Shown: positions 23,398 to 32,799, counted from the first letter of the stretch. The stretch: 41,524 bases of DNA from an uncultured Odoribacter sp. (GCA_900544025.1 UQTM01000024.1:1-41524), one strand, 5' to 3'. Numbers and translations: made by a program. The notes: generated by a model not told the origin, from the sequence alone.

Positions 23398-26031
23398 ATG
23401 AAATCAGCAGAGATCAGACAGAAGTTTCTGGACTTTTTTGAAAGCAAATCGCACACTATTGTCCCTTCGGCTCCGATGGTGATTAAAGACGACCCTACGT
23501 TGATGTTTACCAACGCCGGGATGAATCAGTTTAAAGATATTATACTTGGAAATATAGCGGCGAAGCATAAGCGCGTCGCGGATTCACAGAAGTGCCTGCG
23601 GGTATCCGGAAAACACAACGATTTGGAGGAAGTGGGACACGATACCTATCATCACACCATGTTTGAGATGTTGGGGAACTGGTCGTTCGGTGATTATTTT
23701 AAAAAAGAAGCTATTGCTTATGCCTGGGAATTTTTGACCGAGGTGATGAAGCTGGATAAAAACCGGCTTTATGCTACGGTTTTTGAAGGCAGTCAGGACG
23801 ATCATCTGGAAGCCGACACGGAAGCGAGAGAGATTTGGCTGAATTATTTACCGGAAGAACGGATTTTGTTCGGTAACAAAAAAGATAATTTCTGGGAAAT
23901 GGGCGATATGGGGCCCTGTGGTCCCTGTTCTGAAATTCATATCGACCTGCGTCCAGAAGAAGAACGGAAGATAAAACCGGGTAAGGATTTGGTAAACAAG
24001 GATAATCCTTTGGTTATCGAGATCTGGAATCTGGTGTTTATGCAATATAACCGTAAAGCCGACGGCAGCCTCGAAAACTTACCGAATCATCATGTGGATA
24101 CCGGTATGGGTTTTGAGCGTTTGTGTATGGCCGTACAGGGAAAAACATCGAATTACGATACGGACGTGTTCACCCCGATTATCGGCGAGATATCCCGGAT
24201 CAGCGGGATTGCTTACGGTGCGGGAGAGGCGACGGATGTGGCTATGCGTGTGATTGCCGACCATTTACGCACGATTTCGTTTTCCATTACCGACGGGCAG
24301 TTGCCTTCGAATGTGAAAGCAGGGTATGTGATCCGGCGTATTTTGCGCCGTGCCGTGCGTTATGCATACACTTACCTGAATCAAAAAGATGCGTTTATGT
24401 ATCGCCTTGTGCCGGTATTGATCGAAATTATGGGAAAACATTATCCCGAACTGGCAGCTCAGCAGGAGTTGGTAGAGAAGGTGATCCGAGAGGAAGAGAA
24501 TGCTTTTTTGCGGACATTGGATAAAGGAATCCGTTTATTAGACCGGATCATCGAAAAAACTAAGGCGGAAGATTTTCTGACCATTCCGGGAAATGTGGCT
24601 TTTGAATTATACGATACCTACGGTTTTCCGCTCGATTTGACCGAGTTGATCCTGAGGGAGAACGGGCTGGTGGTGAATCGCCGGGAATTTAAGGCGGAGA
24701 TGGAAGCTCAGAAAGAACGCTCCCGTTCCGCTTCCAGTGTGGATACGGACGATTGGATTGAATTGATCGACGATAACGAACAGGAGTTTGTGGGGTATGA
24801 TTATACGGAAGTCGAAGTAAAGATCACTCGTTACCGCCGGGTTGTAACTAAAGGTAAAACCTTATATCAAGTGGTGTTGAATATCACCCCGTTTTATGGA
24901 GAAGGAGGAGGACAGGTGGGAGATAGCGGTTACCTTATCGGGGAGCATGAAAAGATCCGGGTGGTGGATACGAAGAAAGAAAACGGTTTGACGATTCACC
25001 TGGTGGAAAAATTGCCGGAAGATGTTACCCAGACTTTTTTGGCACAGGTGGATGTCCATAAACGGGTGCTGACGGCCAATAATCACTCGGCTACTCATTT
25101 ATTGGATTACGCGTTGCGGAAGGTGCTGGGGACGCATGTGGAACAAAAGGGATCGTATGTGAGCGACGAGCATTTGCGGTTTGACTTTTCGCATTTCCAA
25201 AAGGTGACGGATGAGGAGCTGGCAGAAGTGGCTGCTATCGTAAACCGTTTGATTCGCCAGAATCTGGTATTGGAAGAGCATCGCACGTTACCCATGGAAA
25301 AAGCGAAAGATATGGGAGCTATTGCCATGTTCGGTGAAAAATATGGAGATTTGGTACGGGTGATTAAATTCGGAGAGTCTGTAGAGTTGTGCGGAGGTAC
25401 TCATGTGCCGGCTACCGGGCAGATCGGTTTCTTTAAAATCTTATCGGAAAGTTCTGTTTCTGCCGGAGTGCGCCGTATTGAAGCGATCACAGCCGATAAG
25501 GCCGAAGAATATATCACGAATTCGTTTCATATAATCAAGGAGATTGAGAAGATGTTTAAGTCCAATAAAAACGTGATGGAGTGTGTCAGAGCTTTATTGG
25601 AGGAAAACGAGGGATTGAAGAAAGAAACGGAGAAATTTGAGCAGGAAAGCCTGAAACTGCTGAAAGAACGCCTGAAGAACGAAAAAATGGTTTACCGGGA
25701 TATTACTTTCATTGTGAAAGGGGTAGGTATGACACAGGCTCAGGTGAAAGACGTTGCTTTTCAATTGAAAGGCGAGATAAACAAATTGGTTTTTATTGCC
25801 GGAGGGGTTTCCAATGATAAACCGCACTTAACCATATTATTGAGCGATAGCCTAGTGAAAGAGTTCGGGTTGAATGCCGGGCAGATTATACGTGAGGTGG
25901 CACAAGAGATCAAAGGGGGCGGAGGCGGACAGCCATTCTTCGCAACAGCCGGAGGAAATGATGCCGAAGGTATCGACCGGGCTATTGAAAAAGCTCATAA
26001 AATGATCCTTCGTAAAGTCAATGTTGATTAA
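23398..26031 (+). CDS. alaS: Alanyl-tRNA synthetase
   Basis: Charges tRNA-Ala; class II synthetase, 877 residues. N-terminal catalytic core (SHTIVPSAPMVIKDDPTLMF, and the motif GHDTYHHTMFEMLGNWSFG), editing domain zinc site H563/H567 (NHSATHLL) and C665/H669 (CGGTH), and a C-terminal DHHA1-like domain with GGGGGQPFFATAGG. Complete and in normal length. It is transcribed alone, divergent from the M23 peptidase gene. Confidence 0.97.
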   Translation: MKSAEIRQKFLDFFESKSHTIVPSAPMVIKDDPTLMFTNAGMNQFKDIILGNIAAKHKRVADSQKCLRVSGKHNDLEEVGHDTYHHTMFEMLGNWSFGDYFKKEAIAYAWEFLTEVMKLDKNRLYATVFEGSQDDHLEADTEAREIWLNYLPEERILFGNKKDNFWEMGDMGPCGPCSEIHIDLRPEEERKIKPGKDLVNKDNPLVIEIWNLVFMQYNRKADGSLENLPNHHVDTGMGFERLCMAVQGKTSNYDTDVFTPIIGEISRISGIAYGAGEATDVAMRVIADHLRTISFSITDGQLPSNVKAGYVIRRILRRAVRYAYTYLNQKDAFMYRLVPVLIEIMGKHYPELAAQQELVEKVIREEENAFLRTLDKGIRLLDRIIEKTKAEDFLTIPGNVAFELYDTYGFPLDLTELILRENGLVVNRREFKAEMEAQKERSRSASSVDTDDWIELIDDNEQEFVGYDYTEVEVKITRYRRVVTKGKTLYQVVLNITPFYGEGGGQVGDSGYLIGEHEKIRVVDTKKENGLTIHLVEKLPEDVTQTFLAQVDVHKRVLTANNHSATHLLDYALRKVLGTHVEQKGSYVSDEHLRFDFSHFQKVTDEELAEVAAIVNRLIRQNLVLEEHRTLPMEKAKDMGAIAMFGEKYGDLVRVIKFGESVELCGGTHVPATGQIGFFKILSESSVSAGVRRIEAITADKAEEYITNSFHIIKEIEKMFKSNKNVMECVRALLEENEGLKKETEKFEQESLKLLKERLKNEKMVYRDITFIVKGVGMTQAQVKDVAFQLKGEINKLVFIAGGVSNDKPHLTILLSDSLVKEFGLNAGQIIREVAQEIKGGGGGQPFFATAGGNDAEGIDRAIEKAHKMILRKVNVD

Positions 26032-26077
26032 AATTTTAATATTTCCGCTTAAAAGTAGAGATTTTAATAATTTTTTA

Positions 26078-26085
26078 TACATTTG
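26078..26085 (+). promoter_or_regulatory. -7 box ahead of the OmpA-like/TPR lipoprotein
   Basis: TACATTTG is a perfect TAnnTTTG match about 57 bases before the ATG; -33 not clear. Confidence 0.55.
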
Positions 26086-26141
26086 CTCTGTTAATTCGTG
26101 GAACCAATTAAATTATATCAGAATAAATTTTAAGATTAACT

Positions 26142-27863
26142 ATGAAAAGTACATTTAGATCAGTTGCTACTGTTACTTTAGCTGGACTTGTTATAGCTTC
26201 TTGTTCTCCATTAAGTAAAATGAAGAAAAAAGCAAGTAACATTAATTATAAAGTAACTCCAGAAGTTTTGGAAGCGAAAGCTAACATGGTAGATGTTAAA
26301 ATCGATGTTACCATTCCGCCAAAATATTTTAATAAGAATGTTACTTTAGTTGCAACCCCGGTATTGAAGTTCCAGGGAGGTGAAAAGGCTTTCGAACCGA
26401 AGACTTTGCAGGGAGAAAGCGTACAGGGAAATAACACTGTTGTGCCTTATGCTGCCGGAAAGACCATTTCTTACACAGGCCAGATGCCTTATGAAGATGC
26501 GATGAGAATTTCCGAACTTTTTGTAAAGATCGAAGGTAAAAAAGGTAAAAAATCTGCAGCTTTTGATCCGATTAAAGTGGCCGACGGTATCGTAGCTACC
26601 GCTACTTTGGTGAGTAACTCTCCGGCTACCGCCATTGGTAAAGACAATTTCGAAAGAATTACCAAAGAAGAGCAGGAAGCCGCTATCTATTATTTGATTA
26701 ATTCTGCACAGATCCGTACCAAAGAGATCAAATCGGACGAGATCAAAGAAATGGAGAAATTCATTAAAGAAGCTAAAGCTGCTGAAAACAAAGAGTTGAA
26801 AAACATTCAGATTCAGTCTTATGCTTCTCCTGACGGTCCTATGTCGTTGAATGAAAATCTGGCAAATAACCGTGAAAAATCTTCTGAAGGATTTGTAAAA
26901 GGTAATTTGAAGAAAAATAAGGTCGATGAATATAAGAATCTGGATTTCTTCAAAAAATATGTAGTTGCTGAAGACTGGGAAGGATTCAAAAAAGCGATGG
27001 AAGAATCTAATATCCGCGATAAAGAATTGATTCTTCGCGTATTGACCATGTATTCTGATCCTGAAGTAAGAGAAAGAGAAATTAAGAATATCGCTTCCGC
27101 TTATTCTGTCGTGGCCGATCAGATCCTGCCGAAATTGAGACGTTCTAAATTTACTGTGAATGTAGAAAAGATCGGTAAATCAGACGAGCAGATCAAAACA
27201 TTGGCTAAATCTAATCCTTCAGAGCTGGATGTTGAAGAATTACTGTATTCTGCAACCTTATTCGACAATGATGCAGATAAATTAGCTATCTATGAAACTG
27301 CTATCAAACAATTCCCGAATGACTGGAGAGGTTTTAACGATGCCGGTATGATCCTGTTCGAAATGGGTAAAGTAGCGCAGGCTAAAGCTAATTTCGATAA
27401 AGCAAATACTCTTTCTGCAAACAACAAAGTGGTTAAAAATAACCTCGGTGCTGTTGAACTGAAAAACGGTAACGTGAAAGAAGCTGAAGTCCTGTTCGGT
27501 GCTGCTACCGGAGCCGGTGACGAAGTAAACTACAATAAAGGTATCGTTGCTATCATGAAGGGTGATTATAAAGCTGCCGTGGATTATTTCGGAAAATGCA
27601 ACTGCGACAATGCCGCTTTGGCAAACCTGCTGGCAGGAAATAACAACGAAGCAATGAAGAAACTGAACGACAACAAAGAAGGTTCGGCTATGACTTCATA
27701 TTTGAAAGCTGTAATTGCTGCTCGCAACAACGATACAAACGGCGTGCTTTCTAACTTGAAAGTGGCTTGTGATAAAGATTCTGCTATGAAACAATTGGCA
27801 GCAACCGATATCGAGTTTGCTAAATTGTTCGACAATGCAGATTTCAAATCTATTGTAAAATAA
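26142..27863 (+). CDS. Lipoprotein with an OmpA-like segment and TPR repeats
   Basis: 573 residues. A lipoprotein signal peptide ends in LVIASC with C21 as the lipid-bearing residue. The first ~170 residues are beta-rich and of unknown type; residues ~220-250 contain a peptidoglycan-binding-like OmpA fragment (IQIQSYASPDGPMSLNENLA, then NR); the C-terminal ~200 residues carry tetratricopeptide repeats (DWRGFNDAGMILFEMGKVAQ, KNNLGAVELKNGNVKEAEVL). It is likely an abundant outer-membrane or periplasmic scaffold: codons are strongly biased to AAA, GAA and GTT compared with the neighbours. Stand-alone with its own promoter and terminator. The role is not known. Confidence 0.88.
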   Translation: MKSTFRSVATVTLAGLVIASCSPLSKMKKKASNINYKVTPEVLEAKANMVDVKIDVTIPPKYFNKNVTLVATPVLKFQGGEKAFEPKTLQGESVQGNNTVVPYAAGKTISYTGQMPYEDAMRISELFVKIEGKKGKKSAAFDPIKVADGIVATATLVSNSPATAIGKDNFERITKEEQEAAIYYLINSAQIRTKEIKSDEIKEMEKFIKEAKAAENKELKNIQIQSYASPDGPMSLNENLANNREKSSEGFVKGNLKKNKVDEYKNLDFFKKYVVAEDWEGFKKAMEESNIRDKELILRVLTMYSDPEVREREIKNIASAYSVVADQILPKLRRSKFTVNVEKIGKSDEQIKTLAKSNPSELDVEELLYSATLFDNDADKLAIYETAIKQFPNDWRGFNDAGMILFEMGKVAQAKANFDKANTLSANNKVVKNNLGAVELKNGNVKEAEVLFGAATGAGDEVNYNKGIVAIMKGDYKAAVDYFGKCNCDNAALANLLAGNNNEAMKKLNDNKEGSAMTSYLKAVIAARNNDTNGVLSNLKVACDKDSAMKQLAATDIEFAKLFDNADFKSIVK

Positions 27864-27884
27864 AACAATAAGGCTTTTACATAC

Positions 27885-27914
27885 AAAAAAGCTGTGGGAA
27901 ACCACAGCTTTTTT
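27885..27914 (+). terminator. Terminator of the TPR lipoprotein gene
   Basis: AAAAAAGCTGTGG (27885-27897) pairs with CCACAGCTTTTTT (27902-27914), GAAA-type loop, T run extending beyond: very strong. Confidence 0.92.
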
Positions 27915-28169
27915 TATGTTTTATACCCTTTTGGATAAAATGTATTTTTATGTTAACATAAAATTAACCCATTGTAAATATAAACTCCGCAGTTTCATTA
28001 AAGTCGCGTTATTTTTTGAAAATATGATTTTTCCTTATTGGCATAGGGTTGAGAACTGAACATAGGAATAGGCTCATTTTGTATTTTCTTTTGGTAGAGG
28101 AAGACTTTCCTCTTAAGTGCTTCGTTTGATTTTAGTGTTTTTTTAACACCGACTTTCCGCCTATTTCCT
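27915..28169. other. Gene-free stretch with an 18-bp palindrome
   Basis: No gene. It holds the perfect palindrome TTTTATGTTAACATAAAA (27946-27963) and a 7-bp hairpin AGAGGAA/TTCCTCT (28096-28113). Both precede the thioredoxin-fold lipoprotein gene; either could be regulatory, but nothing shows which. Confidence 0.55.
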
Positions 28170-28177
28170 TACATTTG
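28170..28177 (+). promoter_or_regulatory. -7 box ahead of the TlpA-like lipoprotein
   Basis: TACATTTG, identical to the box before the TPR lipoprotein at 26078; leader about 44 bases. Confidence 0.55.
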
Positions 28178-28220
28178 TTAAGATGTAAAGTTGTATAATT
28201 TTAAAGAGAAGCAAAGCTGA

Positions 28221-29546
28221 ATGAGAGAACTTAGTATTATTGTTCTTTTGATTTTATCACTTTCCGGATGTTCTCCTAATAATTCGGTACAGATTAGCGG
28301 GCGAATCGAGAATGGAGACTCTATTGTCAGTATCTGGGTTGGAGATAGTATATATAGTTTTCCTTTGGATGAAAATGATTTTTTCACAGGGAAAATTCCT
28401 ATGAAAAAAAGCGGATACGGCACCTTGTTACACAATTCATTGAATCTTTATTTAAGTCCGGGGGAGGATTTAGAGGTATATGTAGATAATTTTAATTTTT
28501 CCAGTTCTCTTTATTTCCGGGGAAGTCTGGGCGGAGTAAACAATTACTTGAAAGAGCAGGAAGTGGCGGTGTTTTTTGACAGAGACGACTATAAGTTGGA
28601 AGAAAGGCCGTTTGTTGAAAAAATGCAGCGGCTGATCGATGAAAAGATAAAATTATTGGAAGCTAAGAATTTTGATCCGTCGTTTACCGACTTGGAAAGG
28701 GAACGGATTCGTTATTCTATCGCTGAACGTGTTTCTTATTATCCGTCTTTCCGGAGGAGTGCCGGGGACGAGTATTATGTGCCGGGCAAGGTGTCTACCG
28801 ACTTCTTATCTTCCTTTTCGTTGAATAACGAAGCTTTGTTCGGAACAAAGGATTATCGTTCTTTCCTTTTAAATTATGTGTATTTGCAGGGAAGCCGGGG
28901 AACTGGAGGGAATTATTCCGACGGAGTAGTGGATTATATCGTCTCTACGGTTACCAATCCTACGATCAAGGACTTTTTATTGACGGAGATTGTATATCGG
29001 TTTATTTGGGAGAATAACGGATTGGAAGGAGCCGATCATTTGCTGGAGGTTTTCCGCCGGGAATGTACCGATAAGAATAAGGTCGATTATATCAATGAAA
29101 TTGTAGAGCATTGGGCGAGACTTTTGCCCGGACAGCCTGCACCCGATTTTACGCTGAAAGATGTACATGGAAAATACGTAACTTTGAGTGATTACAGAGG
29201 AGATTATGTATATATCATGGTTTGGGCGACCTGGTGCGTGCCTTGCAAGAGTGAGTTTTACTACCTGGATTTGCTGCAAAAGGAGTATAAGGATGAGAAA
29301 ATTAAATTTATGACCATATCCATAGATGAGCCCGAAATGGCTCAATACTGGTACGATTTTTTGGCGTCAAAAAGATATTCCGGTATTCACCTGATGATTG
29401 ACAGCGATAGTAAATTCAATGAAGATTATATGATTATCAGTGTTCCCCGTTTTATTTTGATTGGAACGGAAGGGGAGATCGTTGATTCGAATGCTCCCAG
29501 GCCGTCGGGACAAATCCGGCAATTGCTGGATTCTTTAATTGTATGA
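28221..29546 (+). CDS. TlpA-like thioredoxin-fold lipoprotein
   Basis: 441 residues. Signal peptide ending in LSLSGC (lipid residue C17). Residues ~20-100 form a beta-rich N-terminal domain reminiscent of DUF4369 (QISGRIENGDSIVSIWVGD); a helical linker follows; from ~310 comes an AhpC/TSA-type redoxin domain (LPGQPAPDFTLKDVHGKYVT) with redox pair C339/C342 in WATWCVPCK and the cis-proline in SVPRFILI. This is the common Bacteroidota envelope thiol-disulfide oxidoreductase, probably periplasm-facing; partner proteins are unknown. Its gene stands alone behind its own -7 box, with a DUF4369-like lipoprotein next. Confidence 0.88.
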   Translation: MRELSIIVLLILSLSGCSPNNSVQISGRIENGDSIVSIWVGDSIYSFPLDENDFFTGKIPMKKSGYGTLLHNSLNLYLSPGEDLEVYVDNFNFSSSLYFRGSLGGVNNYLKEQEVAVFFDRDDYKLEERPFVEKMQRLIDEKIKLLEAKNFDPSFTDLERERIRYSIAERVSYYPSFRRSAGDEYYVPGKVSTDFLSSFSLNNEALFGTKDYRSFLLNYVYLQGSRGTGGNYSDGVVDYIVSTVTNPTIKDFLLTEIVYRFIWENNGLEGADHLLEVFRRECTDKNKVDYINEIVEHWARLLPGQPAPDFTLKDVHGKYVTLSDYRGDYVYIMVWATWCVPCKSEFYYLDLLQKEYKDEKIKFMTISIDEPEMAQYWYDFLASKRYSGIHLMIDSDSKFNEDYMIISVPRFILIGTEGEIVDSNAPRPSGQIRQLLDSLIV

Positions 29547-29604
29547 TCCGGACAAACGATTTTGGACAGAAACTAAAAGAACCTTTTCTTTTTTGGGTTT
29601 TAAC

Positions 29605-29634
29605 TTTTGAGTTTTGAGTTTTTTTATATCTTTG
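29605..29634 (+). promoter_or_regulatory. Promoter of the DUF4369-like lipoprotein
   Basis: TTTTG (29605-29609), 17 bases, TATCTTTG (29627-29634): a perfect -7 with a good -33. Leader about 32 bases. Confidence 0.7.
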
Positions 29635-29671
29635 TCAAAAATTGCTCATAAGTAAAAAATAGCTATAAGAG

Positions 29672-30355
29672 ATGAAAAAATTTAGTTTGATTCTGGTCAT
29701 TATGGCACTTGTTTTTAGTGCATGTGATTCTAACAAAGTGAAAATCAGAGGAAAAGTAGCAGGTTTGGATGGGACGGTGAAATTAATGGCCGAAATGCCA
29801 GGACAGGAAGGAATGACCGTGTTGGCTCAGCAGGATGTAAAGGATGGAAGCATTGACTTACAGACGGAAACATTACAGATCCCGGCAAGAGTATGGGTTG
29901 ATGTGGATGGAAAACAAACGTTGGAATTTATCGTCGATTCTAAAGACCAGATCTGGATCGAAGGAAAAATAAAATTTCCGGATCAGATCGAAGTAAAAGG
30001 ATCGGGAATCGGTGAAAAGTATGACGAATTGAAAAAGCTGTTTAAAGAAAAATATGACGGACCGATCGAACCGATCAATAAGAAAATCGAGAGAATCTTA
30101 AGCAAGCCGCAGCGTAATACCGATGATGCTGTAAGAATCAGTGTGTATGAAATGCAAAAACAGCGTTATCTGAAAGCCCGCTTGAATTATGCTAAGACTT
30201 TGATTGAAGCTAATCCGCAAATGGAACTCTCTTTGTTCCTGTTGCAGGATGAATTGAAAGATAGCGTGGATATGCAAAAAAGGATTTTCAAAACTTTGAA
30301 AATCGAAAACAAAGAAAGTAACATCTATAAGAATTTAGCTGAAAAGTTGAAATAA
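29672..30355 (+). CDS. DUF4369-like lipoprotein without a thioredoxin domain
   Basis: 227 residues. Signal peptide ending in ALVFSAC (C18). Residues ~22-115 form a beta-rich DUF4369-like domain (VKIRGKVAGLDGTVKLMAE ... DSKDQIWIEGKIKFPDQIEV), then a Lys/Glu-rich helical region. In most family relatives a thioredoxin-like domain follows; here the chain ends instead, and the only cysteine after the lipobox is absent. It is therefore likely a non-redox relative of the preceding TlpA-like protein. The protein ends before a clear terminator at 30411. Confidence 0.8.
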   Translation: MKKFSLILVIMALVFSACDSNKVKIRGKVAGLDGTVKLMAEMPGQEGMTVLAQQDVKDGSIDLQTETLQIPARVWVDVDGKQTLEFIVDSKDQIWIEGKIKFPDQIEVKGSGIGEKYDELKKLFKEKYDGPIEPINKKIERILSKPQRNTDDAVRISVYEMQKQRYLKARLNYAKTLIEANPQMELSLFLLQDELKDSVDMQKRIFKTLKIENKESNIYKNLAEKLK

Positions 30356-30410
30356 GAAATAAACCATGTCAATGGTTTTGTTTTCCCGTTTTTATTACTT
30401 AGTTGTTTTT

Positions 30411-30442
30411 AGGGGTACTTGTGAAAGTACCCCTTTCTTTTA
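30411..30442 (+). terminator. Terminator after the DUF4369-like gene
   Basis: AGGGGTACT (30411-30419) pairs with AGTACCCCT (30426-30434), then TTCTTTT. A second small hairpin, AAACCAT/ATGGTTT followed by TGTTTT, sits at 30361-30380. Confidence 0.8.
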
Positions 30443-30473
30443 CGGAATTTATGCATACGTTTGTTTTTCCGGA

Positions 30474-30505
30474 TTTTGATTGTTTTATAATAAATATTAC
30501 TTTTA
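30474..30505 (+). promoter_or_regulatory. Promoter of the rprX/rprY-like operon
   Basis: TTTTG (30474-30478), 19 bases, TACTTTTA (30498-30505), one mismatch from the -7 consensus. Leader short, about 15-20 bases. Confidence 0.6.
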
Positions 30506-30526
30506 CAAATACTATTCGCGGGGGAT

Positions 30527-32041
30527 ATGATCAAGCAGATAATAATAAGGATATTGCTGGTGGTGATGGTCATTGCTTTTTCGGCTGTGGTCGTGGTGCA
30601 GTGGTTGTGGATAAAATATGCGATCCGGGAGCGGGAAAAGAAGTTTACTTCTCAGGTTTATGAAGTCCTGAACCGGGTTTCTTATCGTATCGATGAAATC
30701 AATTACATTAAGTATCTTCGCAGCCAGGATTATAAGAGTGAGATATCTGTGGGAGCAAGCGGGATGATAGCTAATATCTCTTCAGCCTTGATATTCGATT
30801 TCTTCGACCGGGATTCGAGTAATTCTGTTGGTGAGCGTACTTATTTGACGCCTCGTAATTTGCCTAATTTGATGATGTGGCAAGAGAGAATGATTACGCA
30901 GGAATTTATCAGTCAGGCTGTACGTTCCGTTCAGATTACAGGACGGGACACGGTGGGAGGACAGATGATGCTAAAGAGGTTCATGTTGCGCCTGTTGCGG
31001 GAAAAGGATCCTCAGAACGCTTCTATTAATGAGCGTTTAGCGGATATCGATATAAAAGGCTTGCTGACCAGTAATTTTAAGACTTATAATATAAAGCTGC
31101 CTTTTACTTATGAGATATTGTCGAAACAGGATATTATCCGGCAAGTGGAAGAGGGAGACACTCATAATTTTTATTACGTCGAGTTGTTTTCACAGGATTT
31201 AGTGAGGAAAGGCTATAATTTGGGAGTTCGTTTTAAGACAGTGCAGCCTGTTATTCTGGAAAATATGGGATGGTTGTTCCTGGCTTCCGGTTTTTGTATA
31301 TTCGGTTTGATGTTTGTATTTATAATAACTATCGTTATTATTATGAGACAACAAAAATTGTCGGTGATAAAAAATGATTTTATAAATAATATGACTCACG
31401 AATTTAAAACTCCGATCGCGACCATTTCATTGGCGACGTCTGCCATTGCAAAAGAAAAAGTGTTGAACGACAAAGAGCAGATTCTGAAGTTCAATGAGAT
31501 GATCAAAAGCGAAAACGAACGGATGAATAAATATGTGGAGCGTATTTTACAACAGGCAAAGTTGGACAGGCGCGAAGTAAATCTGAATAAAACGGATGTC
31601 GATGTGAATCTTTTATTGAAAGAGGTTATCGGACATTTCCTTTTGCAGGTTCAGTCCGAAGGAGGAAAATTGGAATTTAAACCCGATTGCCCGGATTTTA
31701 TACTTTATGCGGATGAAGTGCATTTAATGAATGTATTTTGTAATTTAGTGGATAATGCGATAAAATATTCGGGTGGAGCACCGGACGTTTTTGTTTATAC
31801 GCGCCGAAACGGGAATGCCCGGGTTATCGGAGTTCAGGATCACGGGATCGGGATTTCTAAAGAGGCTCAGAAAAAGGTCTTTGACCGGTTTTACAGGGTG
31901 CCGAGCGGAAACCTGCATAATGTGAAAGGTTTCGGGTTAGGCTTGAATTATGTGAAATCGATCGTGGAATTGCATGGGGGCATTATTCGTTTGACTTCAA
32001 AGAAAAATAAAGGAACATTAGTGGAAATAGAATTTAAATAA
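30527..32041 (+). CDS. rprX: RprX-like sensor histidine kinase
   Basis: 504 residues. Membrane helices at ~5-27 and ~247-271 enclose an extracytoplasmic sensor of about 220 residues with no domain I recognise. The kinase core has phospho-acceptor H291 in NNMTHEFKTP, N box NLVDNAIKYS, G1 DHGIGIS, F box FDRFYR and G2 GFGLGLNYV. The pair with the following response regulator, seven bases downstream, resembles Bacteroides RprX/RprY in size and order; the identity is suggested, not proven. RprXY affects tetracycline-related regulation and stress responses in Bacteroides and Porphyromonas; the input signal is unknown. Confidence 0.87.
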   Translation: MIKQIIIRILLVVMVIAFSAVVVVQWLWIKYAIREREKKFTSQVYEVLNRVSYRIDEINYIKYLRSQDYKSEISVGASGMIANISSALIFDFFDRDSSNSVGERTYLTPRNLPNLMMWQERMITQEFISQAVRSVQITGRDTVGGQMMLKRFMLRLLREKDPQNASINERLADIDIKGLLTSNFKTYNIKLPFTYEILSKQDIIRQVEEGDTHNFYYVELFSQDLVRKGYNLGVRFKTVQPVILENMGWLFLASGFCIFGLMFVFIITIVIIMRQQKLSVIKNDFINNMTHEFKTPIATISLATSAIAKEKVLNDKEQILKFNEMIKSENERMNKYVERILQQAKLDRREVNLNKTDVDVNLLLKEVIGHFLLQVQSEGGKLEFKPDCPDFILYADEVHLMNVFCNLVDNAIKYSGGAPDVFVYTRRNGNARVIGVQDHGIGISKEAQKKVFDRFYRVPSGNLHNVKGFGLGLNYVKSIVELHGGIIRLTSKKNKGTLVEIEFK

Positions 32042-32048
32042 AAGATGT

Positions 32049-32738
32049 ATGGTGCAAAAAATACTGTTGGTAGAGGACGACCCCTGTTTTGGATCGGTGC
32101 TCAAATCTTATCTGGAATTATCAGATTATGAAGTAACTCTGTGCGTCAATGGAAACGAAGGATTGGATGCTTTCCGTAAAGAAAGATTCGATATTTGCCT
32201 TATGGATGTGATGATGCCCGAAATGGACGGCTTTACTTTAGGAAAAAAGATACGGGAGCTGGACCCTTCTGTGCCTTTTGTGTTTATTACGGCCAAGAGC
32301 CTGAAAGAGGATATGAAGCTGGGATATGAAATCGGGGCGGACGACTATATTGTAAAGCCTTTCGATTCCGAAGTGTTGATCTTGAAAATAAAGGCGATTC
32401 TTTCACGCAGTAAGCATGAAGAACAGGAAGCAAGACCTAAATTTATCAATATCGGCGATTATTTGTTCAATACAGAGTTGCGCACGGTGAGTAAAAATGA
32501 TGAACAAATCAAGCTGACTCCGAAAGAAGCCCGTTTGCTGGAGTTGTTGTATAAGCACCGGGACGGATTACTGGCACGGGATAAGGCGTTGAATGAGATT
32601 TGGGGTACGAACGATTATTTCACCGCCCGTAGTATGGATGTGTATGTGACTAAATTAAGAAAGTATTTTAAAGACGATGATAAAATCAAAATAGAAAATG
32701 TACACGGGTCCGGTTTTCGCTTAGTGATCGAAGAATAA
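32049..32738 (+). CDS. rprY: RprY-like OmpR-family response regulator
   Basis: 229 residues. Receiver domain with acidic pocket E9/D10/D11, phospho-acceptor D53 in CLMDVMMPEMDG, switch T81 in FVFITAKS, and K103 in YIVKPF. C-terminal winged-helix DNA-binding domain of the OmpR/PhoB type (KLTPKEARLLELLYKH ... MDVYVTKLRKYF ... GFRLV). It should be phosphorylated by the kinase encoded seven bases upstream and then bind DNA. Complete. Confidence 0.93.
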   Translation: MVQKILLVEDDPCFGSVLKSYLELSDYEVTLCVNGNEGLDAFRKERFDICLMDVMMPEMDGFTLGKKIRELDPSVPFVFITAKSLKEDMKLGYEIGADDYIVKPFDSEVLILKIKAILSRSKHEEQEARPKFINIGDYLFNTELRTVSKNDEQIKLTPKEARLLELLYKHRDGLLARDKALNEIWGTNDYFTARSMDVYVTKLRKYFKDDDKIKIENVHGSGFRLVIEE

Positions 32739-32754
32739 GAAAATAATTGTTTAT

Positions 32755-32784
32755 AAAAAAGCCGCAAATTATTGCGGCTTTTTT
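32755..32784. terminator. Bidirectional terminator between rprY and the macroglobulin gene
   Basis: AAAAAAGCCGCAA (32755-32767) pairs with TTGCGGCTTTTTT (32772-32784); serves both converging genes. Confidence 0.92.
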
Positions 32785-32799
32785 ATGATAGGAAATCTT

